Notes: generated from the letters alone by a model not told the origin. Shown: positions 27,190-34,737, numbered from the stretch's first letter. The stretch: 42,306 nucleotides of DNA from Lachnospiraceae bacterium (GCA_024403555.1 JAKSRP010000013.1:1-42306), one strand, 5' to 3'. A program made the numbers and translations.

Positions 27190-27723
27190 CTACCAAAGTT
27201 TGAAAATGATTCTTCCGACAATATCGTCTTTGTTCACATTGCCGACACTTGCAACGCGTGAATCTACACTGTTGTTATAATTATCTCCAAGTACAAAATA
27301 CTGATTTTCTTTTAAGGTAATCGGTTTGCTAGCGAGCCCGGCAGAAATGATTGGTTCTTCTCCCTTTTGCTCCACTGCTTTATCATTTACCAAAATCTGT
27401 TCATCACTGATTAACACCGTGTCTCCCGGAACAGCGATGACTCTCTTTATATAGTAGGAATTGTCTTCATCACCATTTCGAAATACAATAATATCGTTTT
27501 GTTTTGCATTTGTAAATCTGACACCAATCAAATGCTGTCCATTTTGAATCGTTTCCTTCATAGAATCACCTTTCATGGTAATTCCAAATCCAACAAAACG
27601 AACAAGCACAAAAGCAAGAAGAATGGATGCGATTACACCTACTGAATAAAAAATAATCTTCTCACGCAGCTGACGTTTCTGGTTTTGTCGAAAGGAATCG
27701 GAATAAGAATAGTATGATGACAT
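27190..27723 (-). CDS. lepB: Signal peptidase I
   Basis: A 177-residue serine protease that removes signal peptides on the outer face of the membrane. One N-terminal membrane helix (about residues 24-44) is followed by GDSMKETIQNG (nucleophile Ser), YYIKRVIAVPGDTV (general base Lys) and GDNYNNSVDSR. The start is preceded by GGAG. It lies downstream of rplS behind a terminator and a 14-bp direct repeat. Confidence 0.95.
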   Translation of the reverse strand: MSSYYSYSDSFRQNQKRQLREKIIFYSVGVIASILLAFVLVRFVGFGITMKGDSMKETIQNGQHLIGVRFTNAKQNDIIVFRNGDEDNSYYIKRVIAVPGDTVLISDEQILVNDKAVEQKGEEPIISAGLASKPITLKENQYFVLGDNYNNSVDSRVASVGNVNKDDIVGRIIFKLW

Positions 27724-27740
27724 AAAAACACTCCTTATAC

Positions 27741-27770
27741 ATCTTTGAAATTAGGAATCTTTGAAATTAG
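27741..27770. repeat. Tandem direct repeat, 14 bp twice at 16-bp period
   Basis: ATCTTTGAAATTAG occurs at 27741-27754 and again at 27757-27770, perfectly matched, between the rplS terminator and the lepB ribosome binding site. Confidence 0.9.
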
Positions 27771-27772
27771 TG

Positions 27773-27802
27773 AAAAATAGGGACAAGCTTTCACTCGTCC
27801 CT
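27773..27802 (-). terminator. Terminator after rplS
   Basis: AGGGACAAG (27779-27787) pairs with CTCGTCCCT (27794-27802, one G-T pair) around a 6-nt loop. On the minus strand it is followed by ATTTTTC. It lies about 20 nt beyond the rplS stop. Confidence 0.8.
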
Positions 27803-27820
27803 AGAAAAGTTCTCTTAATA

Positions 27821-28168
27821 CTAACGTACTCTTTCTTTAACTTTTGCTCTCTTACCTACACGATCACGTAAGTAATATAATTTTGCTCTTCTTACTTTAC
27901 CAAGACGAACAACTTCAATCTTATCAACGATTGGGCTGTGTAATGGCCATGTTTTTTCTACGCCAACACCGTTAGAGAATTTTCTAACTGTGAAAGTTTC
28001 ACGAGCGCCGCCACCCTGTCTTTTGATTACAGTACCTTCGAATACCTGGATTCTTTCGCGGTTACCTTCTACTACTTTAGCGTATACTTTGATTGTGTCA
28101 CCAACATTGAATTCTGTAATGTTAGCTTTTAACTGAGCGTCTTCAATTTTCTTAATAATGTTATTCAT
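27821..28168 (-). CDS. rplS: 50S ribosomal protein L19
   Basis: A 115-residue L19, located at the 30S-50S interface. It shows [43 protein letters not shown] and [18 protein letters not shown]. An AGGAGG site precedes the ATG. It has its own strong promoter just after trmD and a structured leader of about 115 nt, then a terminator. Confidence 0.98.
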   Translation of the reverse strand: MNNIIKKIEDAQLKANITEFNVGDTIKVYAKVVEGNRERIQVFEGTVIKRQGGGARETFTVRKFSNGVGVEKTWPLHSPIVDKIEVVRLGKVRRAKLYYLRDRVGKRAKVKERVR

Positions 28169-28194
28169 TGTGCTTCCTCCTATTAATCTTAGAT

Positions 28195-28284
28195 GTTCTT
28201 AATACTTTTCTTCATGCAATCTATATGCAACATGCAAAACCCTTTGTTTTGCGCGTAACAGAGGACCATCCTATTTGTCACAAC
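28195..28284 (-). promoter_or_regulatory. Probable L19 ribosomal leader (autoregulatory 5' UTR)
   Basis: The transcribed leader between the rplS promoter and its start codon contains GGATGGTCCTCTGTTAC next to a hairpin of GCAAAAC and GTTTTGC (about 28220-28245), then a second hairpin with GCATG ends. Position, size and the GGTCCTCTGTTAC block fit the L19 leader known from low-GC Gram-positives as I remember it; a covariance-model search has not been done. Confidence 0.55.
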
Positions 28285-28290
28285 TATCAC

Positions 28291-28319
28291 ATCATAGCAT
28301 AGCAAATGCGAAAATGCAA
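28291..28319 (-). promoter_or_regulatory. Sigma-A-type promoter for rplS
   Basis: TTGCAT (28314-28319), a 17-nt spacer and TATGAT (28291-28296) on the minus strand, starting 9 nt beyond the trmD stop codon. Confidence 0.75.
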
Positions 28320-28327
28320 GCACTATA

Positions 28328-29077
28328 TTATTTATTTTCAGAATTATTTTTCTTCTTTTTTCGTTTCTTCTTTATCACTGGCGGATGCGCTTCCATATGT
28401 TTTTCATACAGATCCGGACGCCATCTCTTCGTGCGCTCTAAGGACTGTTCATAGCGCCACGCTTCAATATTCTTATGATGCCCCGAAAGCAGCACCGCCG
28501 GAACTTCCTTATCATGCCACACGGCAGGTCTTGAATATTGTGGGTATTCTAAAAGATTATCGTAAAAGGTTTCAATATCAGCACTGACATCGTTGTGTAA
28601 TACGTCAGGTACGAGTCTTGCAATCGCATCGATCATAACCATAGCAGGAAGTTCCCCTCCGGTTAATACATAATCCCCGATGGATACATAATCAGTTACT
28701 ACTTCTTCTAATACTCGTTCATCAATGCCTTCATAATGCCCGCACAAAAAGATCAGATTTTCTTCTTTTGCAAGTTCCTGCGCCATGTCCTGTGAAAATG
28801 TTCTTCCCTGTGGTGTCATGTATAACACTCTGGCATTTCCGCCAAGCTGCTTTTTCACATGTTCTACACAGGCATATACCGGCTCCGCCTGCATTACCAT
28901 GCCGGCTCCGCCACCGTATGGATAATCATCCACCTTCATATGCTTATTGGTAGAGAAGTCTCTGATATCTGTCGTTCCAATGGTAATCAACCCTTTTTCC
29001 ATGGCACGGCCTAAAATACTTGTATTACATCCCTGCTTAATCATCTCAGGAAATAATGTACATACATGAAAATTCAT
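28328..29077 (-). CDS. trmD: tRNA (guanine-N1-)-methyltransferase TrmD
   Basis: A 249-residue SPOUT-fold enzyme that methylates G37 next to the anticodon. It shows FHVCTLFPEMI, YPYGGGAGMVMQ, the knot region LCGHYEGIDERV and SIGDYVLTGGELPAM. The C terminus is an extra Lys-rich tail (KKKRKKKKNN). It starts 11 nt behind rimM, the usual order. Confidence 0.97.
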   Translation of the reverse strand: MNFHVCTLFPEMIKQGCNTSILGRAMEKGLITIGTTDIRDFSTNKHMKVDDYPYGGGAGMVMQAEPVYACVEHVKKQLGGNARVLYMTPQGRTFSQDMAQELAKEENLIFLCGHYEGIDERVLEEVVTDYVSIGDYVLTGGELPAMVMIDAIARLVPDVLHNDVSADIETFYDNLLEYPQYSRPAVWHDKEVPAVLLSGHHKNIEAWRYEQSLERTKRWRPDLYEKHMEAHPPVIKKKRKKKKNNSENK

Positions 29078-29088
29078 TACATTCTCTC

Positions 29089-29598
29089 CTAATCTAATAA
29101 ACCTGGCATAATATGCACAGTCATTACTTCTTCATCTAAATCAACATCTAAGATGCAGGAAGGAATTGCCGGGAAGAGTACTTCTTCTCCATCTAATGTT
29201 TCAATTACATAAACATCATTTGCTCCTGTAAGCATAACATCTTTCATCGTACCAAATTCTTCGCCTTCATCTGTTACAACCTTTAAGCCAATTAAATCCA
29301 CGATGAAGTTTTCATTTTCTTCTAATTTAACAGCGTTCTTACGTGTAACATAGAGATCACACTGCTTGAATGCTTCTACATCATTGATATTATCAATACC
29401 CTTGAATTTTAAAATAACTAGATTCTTCTGAAAACGTACCTGCTCGATTTCCATCTTGCGACGTTCTCTTCCAGTATCTAATAAAACACTCTTTAATTTC
29501 TTAAAACGTTTTGGATCATCTGTGGTTGGGAATACCTTCACTTCCCCACGAATCCCATGTGTCTTGGTGATCACACCAACTCTTAAGATATCTTCCAT
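29089..29598 (-). CDS. rimM: Ribosome maturation factor RimM
   Basis: A 169-residue 30S maturation factor. The N-terminal RimM barrel reads LRVGVITKTHGIRGEVKVFPTTDDPKRF; the PRC-barrel C-terminal half ends in LFPAIPSCILDVDLDEEVMTVHIMPGLLD. A promoter (29696-29724) lies about 100 nt upstream. The usual upstream partners rpsP and the KH-domain gene are absent; an MFS gene and its terminator sit there instead. Confidence 0.96.
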   Translation of the reverse strand: MEDILRVGVITKTHGIRGEVKVFPTTDDPKRFKKLKSVLLDTGRERRKMEIEQVRFQKNLVILKFKGIDNINDVEAFKQCDLYVTRKNAVKLEENENFIVDLIGLKVVTDEGEEFGTMKDVMLTGANDVYVIETLDGEEVLFPAIPSCILDVDLDEEVMTVHIMPGLLD

Positions 29599-29695
29599 AA
29601 TATGGTTACTCCTTCTATATCAAATATGATTGTCTACTATATATTGCTTTTATAACTATACACGCTTCGTCATCGATTTTAGCATGTATGGAATG

Positions 29696-29724
29696 AGTAT
29701 AGCATAGATTATTCGAAGGGTAAA
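29696..29724 (-). promoter_or_regulatory. Putative promoter for rimM-trmD
   Basis: TTTACC (29719-29724), a 17-nt spacer and TATACT (29696-29701) on the minus strand, giving a leader of about 90 nt before the rimM ATG. Confidence 0.6.
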
Positions 29725-29757
29725 TGATACAAATTTTGATTTTAGCATATATCGGCA

Positions 29758-29795
29758 CAAAAAAATCCCCCGGCATTTCTGCCGAGGGGTTTTTC
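29758..29795 (-). terminator. Terminator after the MFS gene
   Basis: A GC-rich stem (29765-29775 with 29780-29790, one G-T pair) around a TTTC loop is followed on the minus strand by seven T. It ends the shikimate/quinate-type cluster and separates it from rimM. The plus-strand side also ends in a T-rich tract. Confidence 0.88.
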
Positions 29796-29841
29796 TTTTT
29801 GTATGATATAAGTTAAGAATTTACTTTTAAAAGTCCAAATC

Positions 29842-31284
29842 TTAGAGTGGGCTTTCTCCAAATACTTTCTTGTATCTTGCGATGAAGTATAATGTTACTA
29901 CTAACTGAACTGCAGCTAAGATAAGCATTAAGAGCATTAATGTGTAAACTGCGGAAGCTTCACCTACCATTGTTGTTAATGTAGCAACGATAACTGGCAT
30001 GGAGTAAGAAGCTAAGCCCATGAATGTGTAGTAAATACCTGTGTTACGTCCTTTAGGACCTGGAACGAATTCCTGAACAACAGAAAGACCTGTCTGAAGA
30101 GCACCACCTGCACAACCAAAACCTAATAAAAGGATAGCTGCGTAAACGATTGTGATCTGGTGAATGAATAATACGCCTGCTAATGCAGCAACTGTAAGTA
30201 CACAGTCAACGATTAAAACTTTTAATGGATGCCATTTTAATTTGGACATCATTACAGCCCAGAATGCTACAGCAACGATAGAACCAACCTGGTACATTGT
30301 TGTCATAGAAGCAGCCTGCATTTCTGTTAATCCACAGTAAGCAAAACCGAATGCTTTTGTATACTGCTGAGCACCATACATAACAGCCATTACTAAGAAT
30401 GCGTAGAAGTATGTTAATACAGATGTTAAAGCACCTGGAGCAACTAACTGTCTTTCTTTAGCAGCTTTAACTTCGTCAGATACTACACCACCTGTTGTGT
30501 CTGTCTTAGCAGCTAATGCTAATAATACGAAGGACATAACAACTGGGAAGTATTTGGATACGTTAGAAGAGCTTCCTAATTTAGCGGATACTGCAACGTA
30601 AACTACGATAGCAGCTACTACGATTACTAATGGCATAGTAAGTTTCTTCATCTTTTCAGAAGAATCAGTACCTTTGTTTTCATCATCGTATGCATAAGAA
30701 GCGAATGCAGCTAATGCTAATACTACGAAGGACATTGCAAGAGGGATAATAACGTTAATCTGTGGTCTCTGTGCATTGTTGTTCATTACAGCAATAAGTG
30801 GATAGAAGATAGAAGATAAAGCTACGAAGAACTTAATCATGATTAATGCTGTACCAGGAGCTGCTGGATATGCTTCCTGAACTGCTGGGTAACCAGAAGC
30901 ATCCCAGAAACCGGATGTAGCTAAACCAGCCATAAGACCAGCTGTAGCTGCAACTACTGCACTACCGGTTGTTAACATTGTAGCGAAGCAGAGAACGTAA
31001 AGTACTGCACCACCAACCATAAGTTTTTTACGACCGATAACGTCAGAGATTTCTCCACCAATCCATACAGAGATCATCTTACCAAAACCTGTCCAAGCTA
31101 CAGCTGTGGAAACTGCTGCTGCACCTGCTAAATAAGAAGCAGATGTAGGATCAGCTGTCATATCAAAGCCCCATTTTGTAGCGAAATAAATCTGGTTCTG
31201 GGAGAAGATTAATGCCTGCATACCATGTGTAAGGTAAGCCATATATACGGCTACCATAGACCAAATATACTTTTTAGCTTTCAT
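29842..31284 (-). CDS. MFS transporter, candidate shikimate/quinate importer
   Basis: A 480-residue major facilitator protein with about twelve hydrophobic helices and a soluble loop after helix six (residues about 203-215). The A-type motif after helix two reads GGEISDVIGRKKLMVGG. It belongs to the general sugar/organic-acid MFS set; the substrate is inferred from its neighbours aroE, the enoate reductase and the TIM barrel. It has its own promoter at 31455-31483 with an overlapping inverted repeat, a leader of about 160 nt and an AAGGAG site. Codons look strongly biased towards GCT, GTT and AAC, suggesting high expression. A terminator follows. Confidence 0.85.
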   Translation of the reverse strand: MKAKKYIWSMVAVYMAYLTHGMQALIFSQNQIYFATKWGFDMTADPTSASYLAGAAAVSTAVAWTGFGKMISVWIGGEISDVIGRKKLMVGGAVLYVLCFATMLTTGSAVVAATAGLMAGLATSGFWDASGYPAVQEAYPAAPGTALIMIKFFVALSSIFYPLIAVMNNNAQRPQINVIIPLAMSFVVLALAAFASYAYDDENKGTDSSEKMKKLTMPLVIVVAAIVVYVAVSAKLGSSSNVSKYFPVVMSFVLLALAAKTDTTGGVVSDEVKAAKERQLVAPGALTSVLTYFYAFLVMAVMYGAQQYTKAFGFAYCGLTEMQAASMTTMYQVGSIVAVAFWAVMMSKLKWHPLKVLIVDCVLTVAALAGVLFIHQITIVYAAILLLGFGCAGGALQTGLSVVQEFVPGPKGRNTGIYYTFMGLASYSMPVIVATLTTMVGEASAVYTLMLLMLILAAVQLVVTLYFIARYKKVFGESPL

Positions 31285-31324
31285 TTGTACATTTCTCCTT
31301 TTTCTTTTCTAATATTAAATTGTA

Positions 31325-31352
31325 AATGTTCCGGAACATTGGGTAATGTTCC
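31325..31352. promoter_or_regulatory. 16-bp perfect palindrome plus third half-site in the MFS leader
   Basis: AATGTTCC-GGAACATT (31325-31340) is a perfect palindrome; a third copy AATGTTCC follows at 31345-31352. In RNA from the minus strand, the copy at 31345-31352 can pair with the one at 31333-31340 as an 8-bp stem with an ACCC loop. It may be a protein operator downstream of the promoter or an RNA stem. Confidence 0.7.
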
Positions 31353-31454
31353 ACAAAATATGATTTATCCTGCTCTCTTCAGAATAAATCCGTGCGTTAA
31401 TTTCTTAACTTATCACAACACACAAGCACCATATCATACTTAGGCACTATTAAA

Positions 31455-31483
31455 AGTATACCATCGAACAATAGACTGTTCAA
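31455..31483 (-). promoter_or_regulatory. MFS gene promoter with overlapping inverted repeat
   Basis: TTGAAC (31478-31483), a 17-nt spacer and TATACT (31455-31460) on the minus strand. The inverted repeat GAACA (31466-31470) and TGTTC (31477-31481) covers the spacer and -35 box, a position typical of operators. The half-sites match those of the palindrome at 31325-31352. Confidence 0.65.
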
Positions 31484-31521
31484 CATAGTATTCGTTTCTT
31501 TTTTAGAAACTTTTTATAAAT

Positions 31522-31572
31522 ATCTCGAATTGATTATAGGTTTTTTACAATTATTTCTAATCAATTCGAGAT
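31522..31572 (-). repeat. 15-bp perfect inverted repeat downstream of aroE
   Basis: ATCTCGAATTGATTA (31522-31536) and its exact reverse complement (31558-31572) flank a 21-nt spacer. It starts about 30 nt after the aroE stop. The T-tract after it is poor (ATTTAT), so it may be a weak terminator, an mRNA 3' stabiliser or an operator. Confidence 0.75.
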
Positions 31573-31587
31573 TTTATCATAATTTAT

Positions 31588-31611
31588 TGGTAAATAATAG
31601 ATTATTTACCA
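31588..31611. repeat. 24-bp palindrome spanning the aroE stop codon
   Basis: TGGTAAATAAT (31588-31598) and ATTATTTACCA (31601-31611) are exact reverse complements separated by two bases. The right arm encodes the last codons and stop of aroE. A two-base centre favours a protein-binding site over an RNA hairpin. Confidence 0.7.
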
Positions 31612-32474
31612 GCTTTGAATGCCTGATATTCTTCTACTGGCATTGCTTTACCTGTGAATAATTCATAGTTTAAAGCACCCTGCCATAATAACATACCAGC
31701 ACCACCGATTGCTGCAGCACATCCAGCTTCTTCAGCGTCTAAGATTAACTGAGTTTTTTCTGGGTTGTAAACTGTATCAGCAACTACTAAGTCTTTTCTT
31801 AATAATTCTACAGGAATTAAAGACTGTCCATCTAATGGTTTCATACCAACAGATGTAGCATTGATTAAAATATCACAAGCGTTAACTGCTGCTGCAAGTG
31901 CTTCTGCATCTTCTACAGGAGTAACGGATACTTTACAATCTGGAGTTTCTTTCTGAAGTTTTTCAACTGTTCCTTCAGCTCTTGCATAGAATTCATCTTT
32001 GCGGTTGAAGATTGCAACTTCTGCAGCGCCGTCTAATGCAGCCTGAACTTCGATAGCTGTAGCAGCACCACCAGCACCTAAAACAACAAGTTTTTTACCA
32101 GCTACTTCTACGCCGTTAACGGATAAGTTCTTGATGAAACCTTTACCGTCTGTTACATCACCATATAATCTGCCGTCTCTGTTAACGAATACGTTACAAG
32201 CGCCGATGATCTTGGATGCATCAGATAAATCGTCCATTAATTCGGAAGCGATGTTTTTAACTGGCATTGTGAAGTTACCACCACGAAGGTTCCATAATTT
32301 ACATGTGCTTAATGTCTGTTCCATATCTGGAATATTAACATCAAATGCAACGTAAGCAAGATTTAAATCATCATGCTGGAAGCAGAAGTTGTACATAGCT
32401 GGGGATCCAGAGTGTCCAACTGGTGTTCCGAAAAGTGCTAAAAGACCTGTGCGGCCATCAATTCTTTTTTCCAT
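31602..32474 (-). CDS. aroE: Shikimate dehydrogenase paralogue, probably catabolic
   Basis: A 290-residue AroE-family protein that interconverts shikimate and 3-dehydroshikimate with a nicotinamide cofactor. It shows HSGSP (21-25), TMPVKN with catalytic Lys73, GACN (91-94), Asp109 in DVTDGKG, the dinucleotide loop GAGGAA and the C-terminal GGAGMLLWQGALNYELFTG. The usual NTD triplet before the catalytic Asp reads VTD here. Its position among an MFS transporter, an enoate reductase and a TIM barrel suggests oxidation of imported shikimate or quinate rather than biosynthesis. It starts right behind a terminator hairpin with an AGGAGA site. Confidence 0.92.
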   Translation of the reverse strand: MEKRIDGRTGLLALFGTPVGHSGSPAMYNFCFQHDDLNLAYVAFDVNIPDMEQTLSTCKLWNLRGGNFTMPVKNIASELMDDLSDASKIIGACNVFVNRDGRLYGDVTDGKGFIKNLSVNGVEVAGKKLVVLGAGGAATAIEVQAALDGAAEVAIFNRKDEFYARAEGTVEKLQKETPDCKVSVTPVEDAEALAAAVNACDILINATSVGMKPLDGQSLIPVELLRKDLVVADTVYNPEKTQLILDAEEAGCAAAIGGAGMLLWQGALNYELFTGKAMPVEEYQAFKAGK

Positions 32475-32494
32475 TTTAAAATCTCCTATTTTTC

Positions 32495-32529
32495 AAAAAA
32501 CGCTGCCCGCCACACACAAAGCGGGCAGC
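32495..32529 (-). terminator. Terminator or attenuator before aroE
   Basis: GCTGCCCGC (32502-32510) pairs with GCGGGCAGC (32521-32529) around a 10-nt loop, followed on the minus strand by G and six T. It lies 20 nt upstream of the aroE ATG, leaving only the ribosome binding site in between, so aroE depends on read-through. Confidence 0.85.
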
Positions 32530-32577
32530 ACATGCTTATTTATTCAATAATATCTATAAAAGAATAGTTATGATTGA

Positions 32578-34563
32578 TTATAATTTAAGAGCTACATCGT
32601 AAGCTTCTTTTGTAGCATCTAATGCTCTACGAGCACGGATAGCATCACCTACAACGTGTACTTCTGGAACCATGTCTTTGATTGCTTCTGCGAAGTCATA
32701 AACAACAGTTCTTGTACCATCTTCAGCTGTTTCCATATGAGAGTATCTGGATACAAATCCCATGGAAAGAACAACTGTGTCAAATCCGCGTGCTTCGTAT
32801 AATGTTTCGTCAGATCTGTCTGCTGCGTTCTTGTAGCTTACGCCATCTGGGAAGATTTCAGATACAGCTGCGGATACGATCTGTTCGATTCCGTATTCTT
32901 CAAATGCTTCCATTAAGAATACTCTATGTTCGTGGATTACGTCTGGTCCGATAGCATCTCTCATTTCGATGATGGATACTTCATGGCCCTGTTCAGCTAA
33001 GAATTCAGCTGTTTCAGCACCTACCATACCACCACCAACTACTAATACTTTCTTACCGATTGGACGTTTTCCGTCTAAGCAGTCAATACCATGAACGATT
33101 TCTGGAGATGTGATACCTTTGATGAATGGAAGTACTAATGTCTGAGAACCTGTAGCTAAGATAACTGCTTCTGGAGCACCTTCTTTGATCATTGCAGGTG
33201 TAACTTCTGTGTTCATCTTGATTTCAACGCCAGCTTTTTCACATTTTGTGATGTAAGATCTGATCATGTTTGTGATATCGCCTTTTCCTGGAGGGAATGC
33301 AGCGAGTCTCATGTTACCACCGAGAACGTCTTCTTTTTCGAATAATGTTACTTTATGTCCACGGATCTGAGCTGTGTAAGCAGCGTAAAGACCAGCAGGA
33401 CCACCACCGATAACCCAAACGTTTTTGGATGTTTCAGCAGGTGTGATTCCTTCAAGTTCACGTCCTAACTGTGGGTTTGTTAAACAGCAGATCTGGTTAC
33501 CAGCATACATGTTAGCAACACAACCCTGTAAACAAGCGATACAAGGTGTTAAGTCTTCTAATCTGCCTTCCTGAGCTTTGAGTGGAGTTTCAGGATCAGC
33601 TAAGGACTGACGACCAAATGCTACTAAGTCAGCTTTGCCTGTCTTAACCATGATTTCTGCGAACTGTGGTTCTGTATAACGACCAACAGTGATAACTGGG
33701 ATAGAAACAGATTTCTTGATGTTATCTACTAATTCAGCAGAGAAACCACCGTGAAGACCTGTTGGAGCCCACATATATTCGTCTTTTAAGTGTACAGCAC
33801 GGGATACGTGTAAGCCGTCGATACCTAAAGATTCAAGGTAAGCAGCGATTGCACACATATCGTGGTTATCAAGACCACCAAACATATCTTCTGTGGAGTT
33901 GATACGAGCTAAGATAGCGATTTTGCCTTCTGTAGCTTTCTGTACTTCTTCAACGATTAATCTGGAGAATCTCATTCTGTTTTCGAAAGATCCACCAAAT
34001 TCATCAACTCGTTTGTTTGTTCTTGGGGACATGAAAGAGTTTACTAAGTAACCGTGAGCCATATGGATTTCAACAGCGTCAACGCCTGCTTCCATAGCAC
34101 GTTTAGCAGCTACACCGTAGCCTTTAACTAATTCATATACCTGTTCTGTTGGGATTGCTTCTGGAATGTCTTTTCCAAATGCGTTTTTGATTGCTGTAGC
34201 AGCCTGGATTGGACGACCTGCGTTTTTAGCATTTCCGTCTGGACCAGCATTCTGTAACTGAATGGAGATGCAAGCACCTTCTGCATGAGCGTTGTCACAG
34301 ATTTTCTTTAAGCTTTCTACAGATTCAGGAACGTATAAACATGGTTTACGAGGGCCACCTTTTGCTCCTTCATGTACTACTGTAGCTTCGATAGTAATTA
34401 AACCGAACTGACCTTTTGCTCTTGCTGTATAGTAAGCAATAGACTGATCACTCCATGTACCGTCTGTGTTTGCAAAGTTGTTACCCATTGGAGGTACAAC
34501 AAAACGGTTCTTTACTGTCATAGGTCCAATCTGAATTGGCTGAAACATTGCTGTAAATTTCAC
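32578..34563 (-). CDS. FadH-like NADH:flavin oxidoreductase / enoate reductase (FMN, 4Fe-4S, FAD)
   Basis: A 661-residue enzyme of the 2,4-dienoyl-CoA reductase/BaiCD class. Residues 1-335 are the Old Yellow Enzyme FMN barrel (AHGYLVNSFMSPRTNKR with Tyr172). Cys341, 344, 348 and 360 (C-x2-C-x3-C-x11-C) hold a 4Fe-4S cluster. From 380 on lie two Rossmann folds (GGGPAGL for FAD; VLVVGGGMVGAETAEFL for NAD(P)H). It passes electrons from NAD(P)H to a conjugated C=C bond. 3-Dehydroshikimate is such an enone, so it is a plausible substrate here; that is inference. The start codon is GTG. A hairpin without T-tract (34656-34680) lies in the 174-nt gap before it. Confidence 0.88.
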   Translation of the reverse strand: MKFTAMFQPIQIGPMTVKNRFVVPPMGNNFANTDGTWSDQSIAYYTARAKGQFGLITIEATVVHEGAKGGPRKPCLYVPESVESLKKICDNAHAEGACISIQLQNAGPDGNAKNAGRPIQAATAIKNAFGKDIPEAIPTEQVYELVKGYGVAAKRAMEAGVDAVEIHMAHGYLVNSFMSPRTNKRVDEFGGSFENRMRFSRLIVEEVQKATEGKIAILARINSTEDMFGGLDNHDMCAIAAYLESLGIDGLHVSRAVHLKDEYMWAPTGLHGGFSAELVDNIKKSVSIPVITVGRYTEPQFAEIMVKTGKADLVAFGRQSLADPETPLKAQEGRLEDLTPCIACLQGCVANMYAGNQICCLTNPQLGRELEGITPAETSKNVWVIGGGPAGLYAAYTAQIRGHKVTLFEKEDVLGGNMRLAAFPPGKGDITNMIRSYITKCEKAGVEIKMNTEVTPAMIKEGAPEAVILATGSQTLVLPFIKGITSPEIVHGIDCLDGKRPIGKKVLVVGGGMVGAETAEFLAEQGHEVSIIEMRDAIGPDVIHEHRVFLMEAFEEYGIEQIVSAAVSEIFPDGVSYKNAADRSDETLYEARGFDTVVLSMGFVSRYSHMETAEDGTRTVVYDFAEAIKDMVPEVHVVGDAIRARRALDATKEAYDVALKL

Positions 34564-34737
34564 TAGAATACACTTCCTTTTCTAAAAATTGGGCTTATTA
34601 GGGTATTTTTCGTTTTTCTTATTTATAATGTGTTTTATATCTTGTCGTTATAGCCCCTCTACCCTTTTTCCAGATAGAGGAGACTGTATACTTTATTTGA
34701 ACGTTTAATTTTTAAAAAGATGATTCCGAACTAAAAA

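Larger units (their letters stand above)
31285..31601 (-). other. Palindrome-rich 317-nt regulatory gap between aroE and the MFS gene
   Basis: No gene is visible. In the direction of transcription it holds the 24-bp palindrome around the aroE stop (31588-31611), a 15-bp inverted repeat with a 21-nt loop (31522-31572), the MFS promoter with GAACA/TGTTC inverted repeat (31455-31483), a weak hairpin (GATTTAT and ATAAATC, around 31361-31390) and the perfect 16-bp palindrome with an extra half-site (31325-31352). These elements are listed separately. Confidence 0.8.

Noticed and set aside
34656-34680. Hairpin CCTCTA/TAGAGG between the TIM barrel and the enoate reductase, considered as a terminator
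   Set aside because: No T-tract follows on either strand; at most a weak RNA structure.
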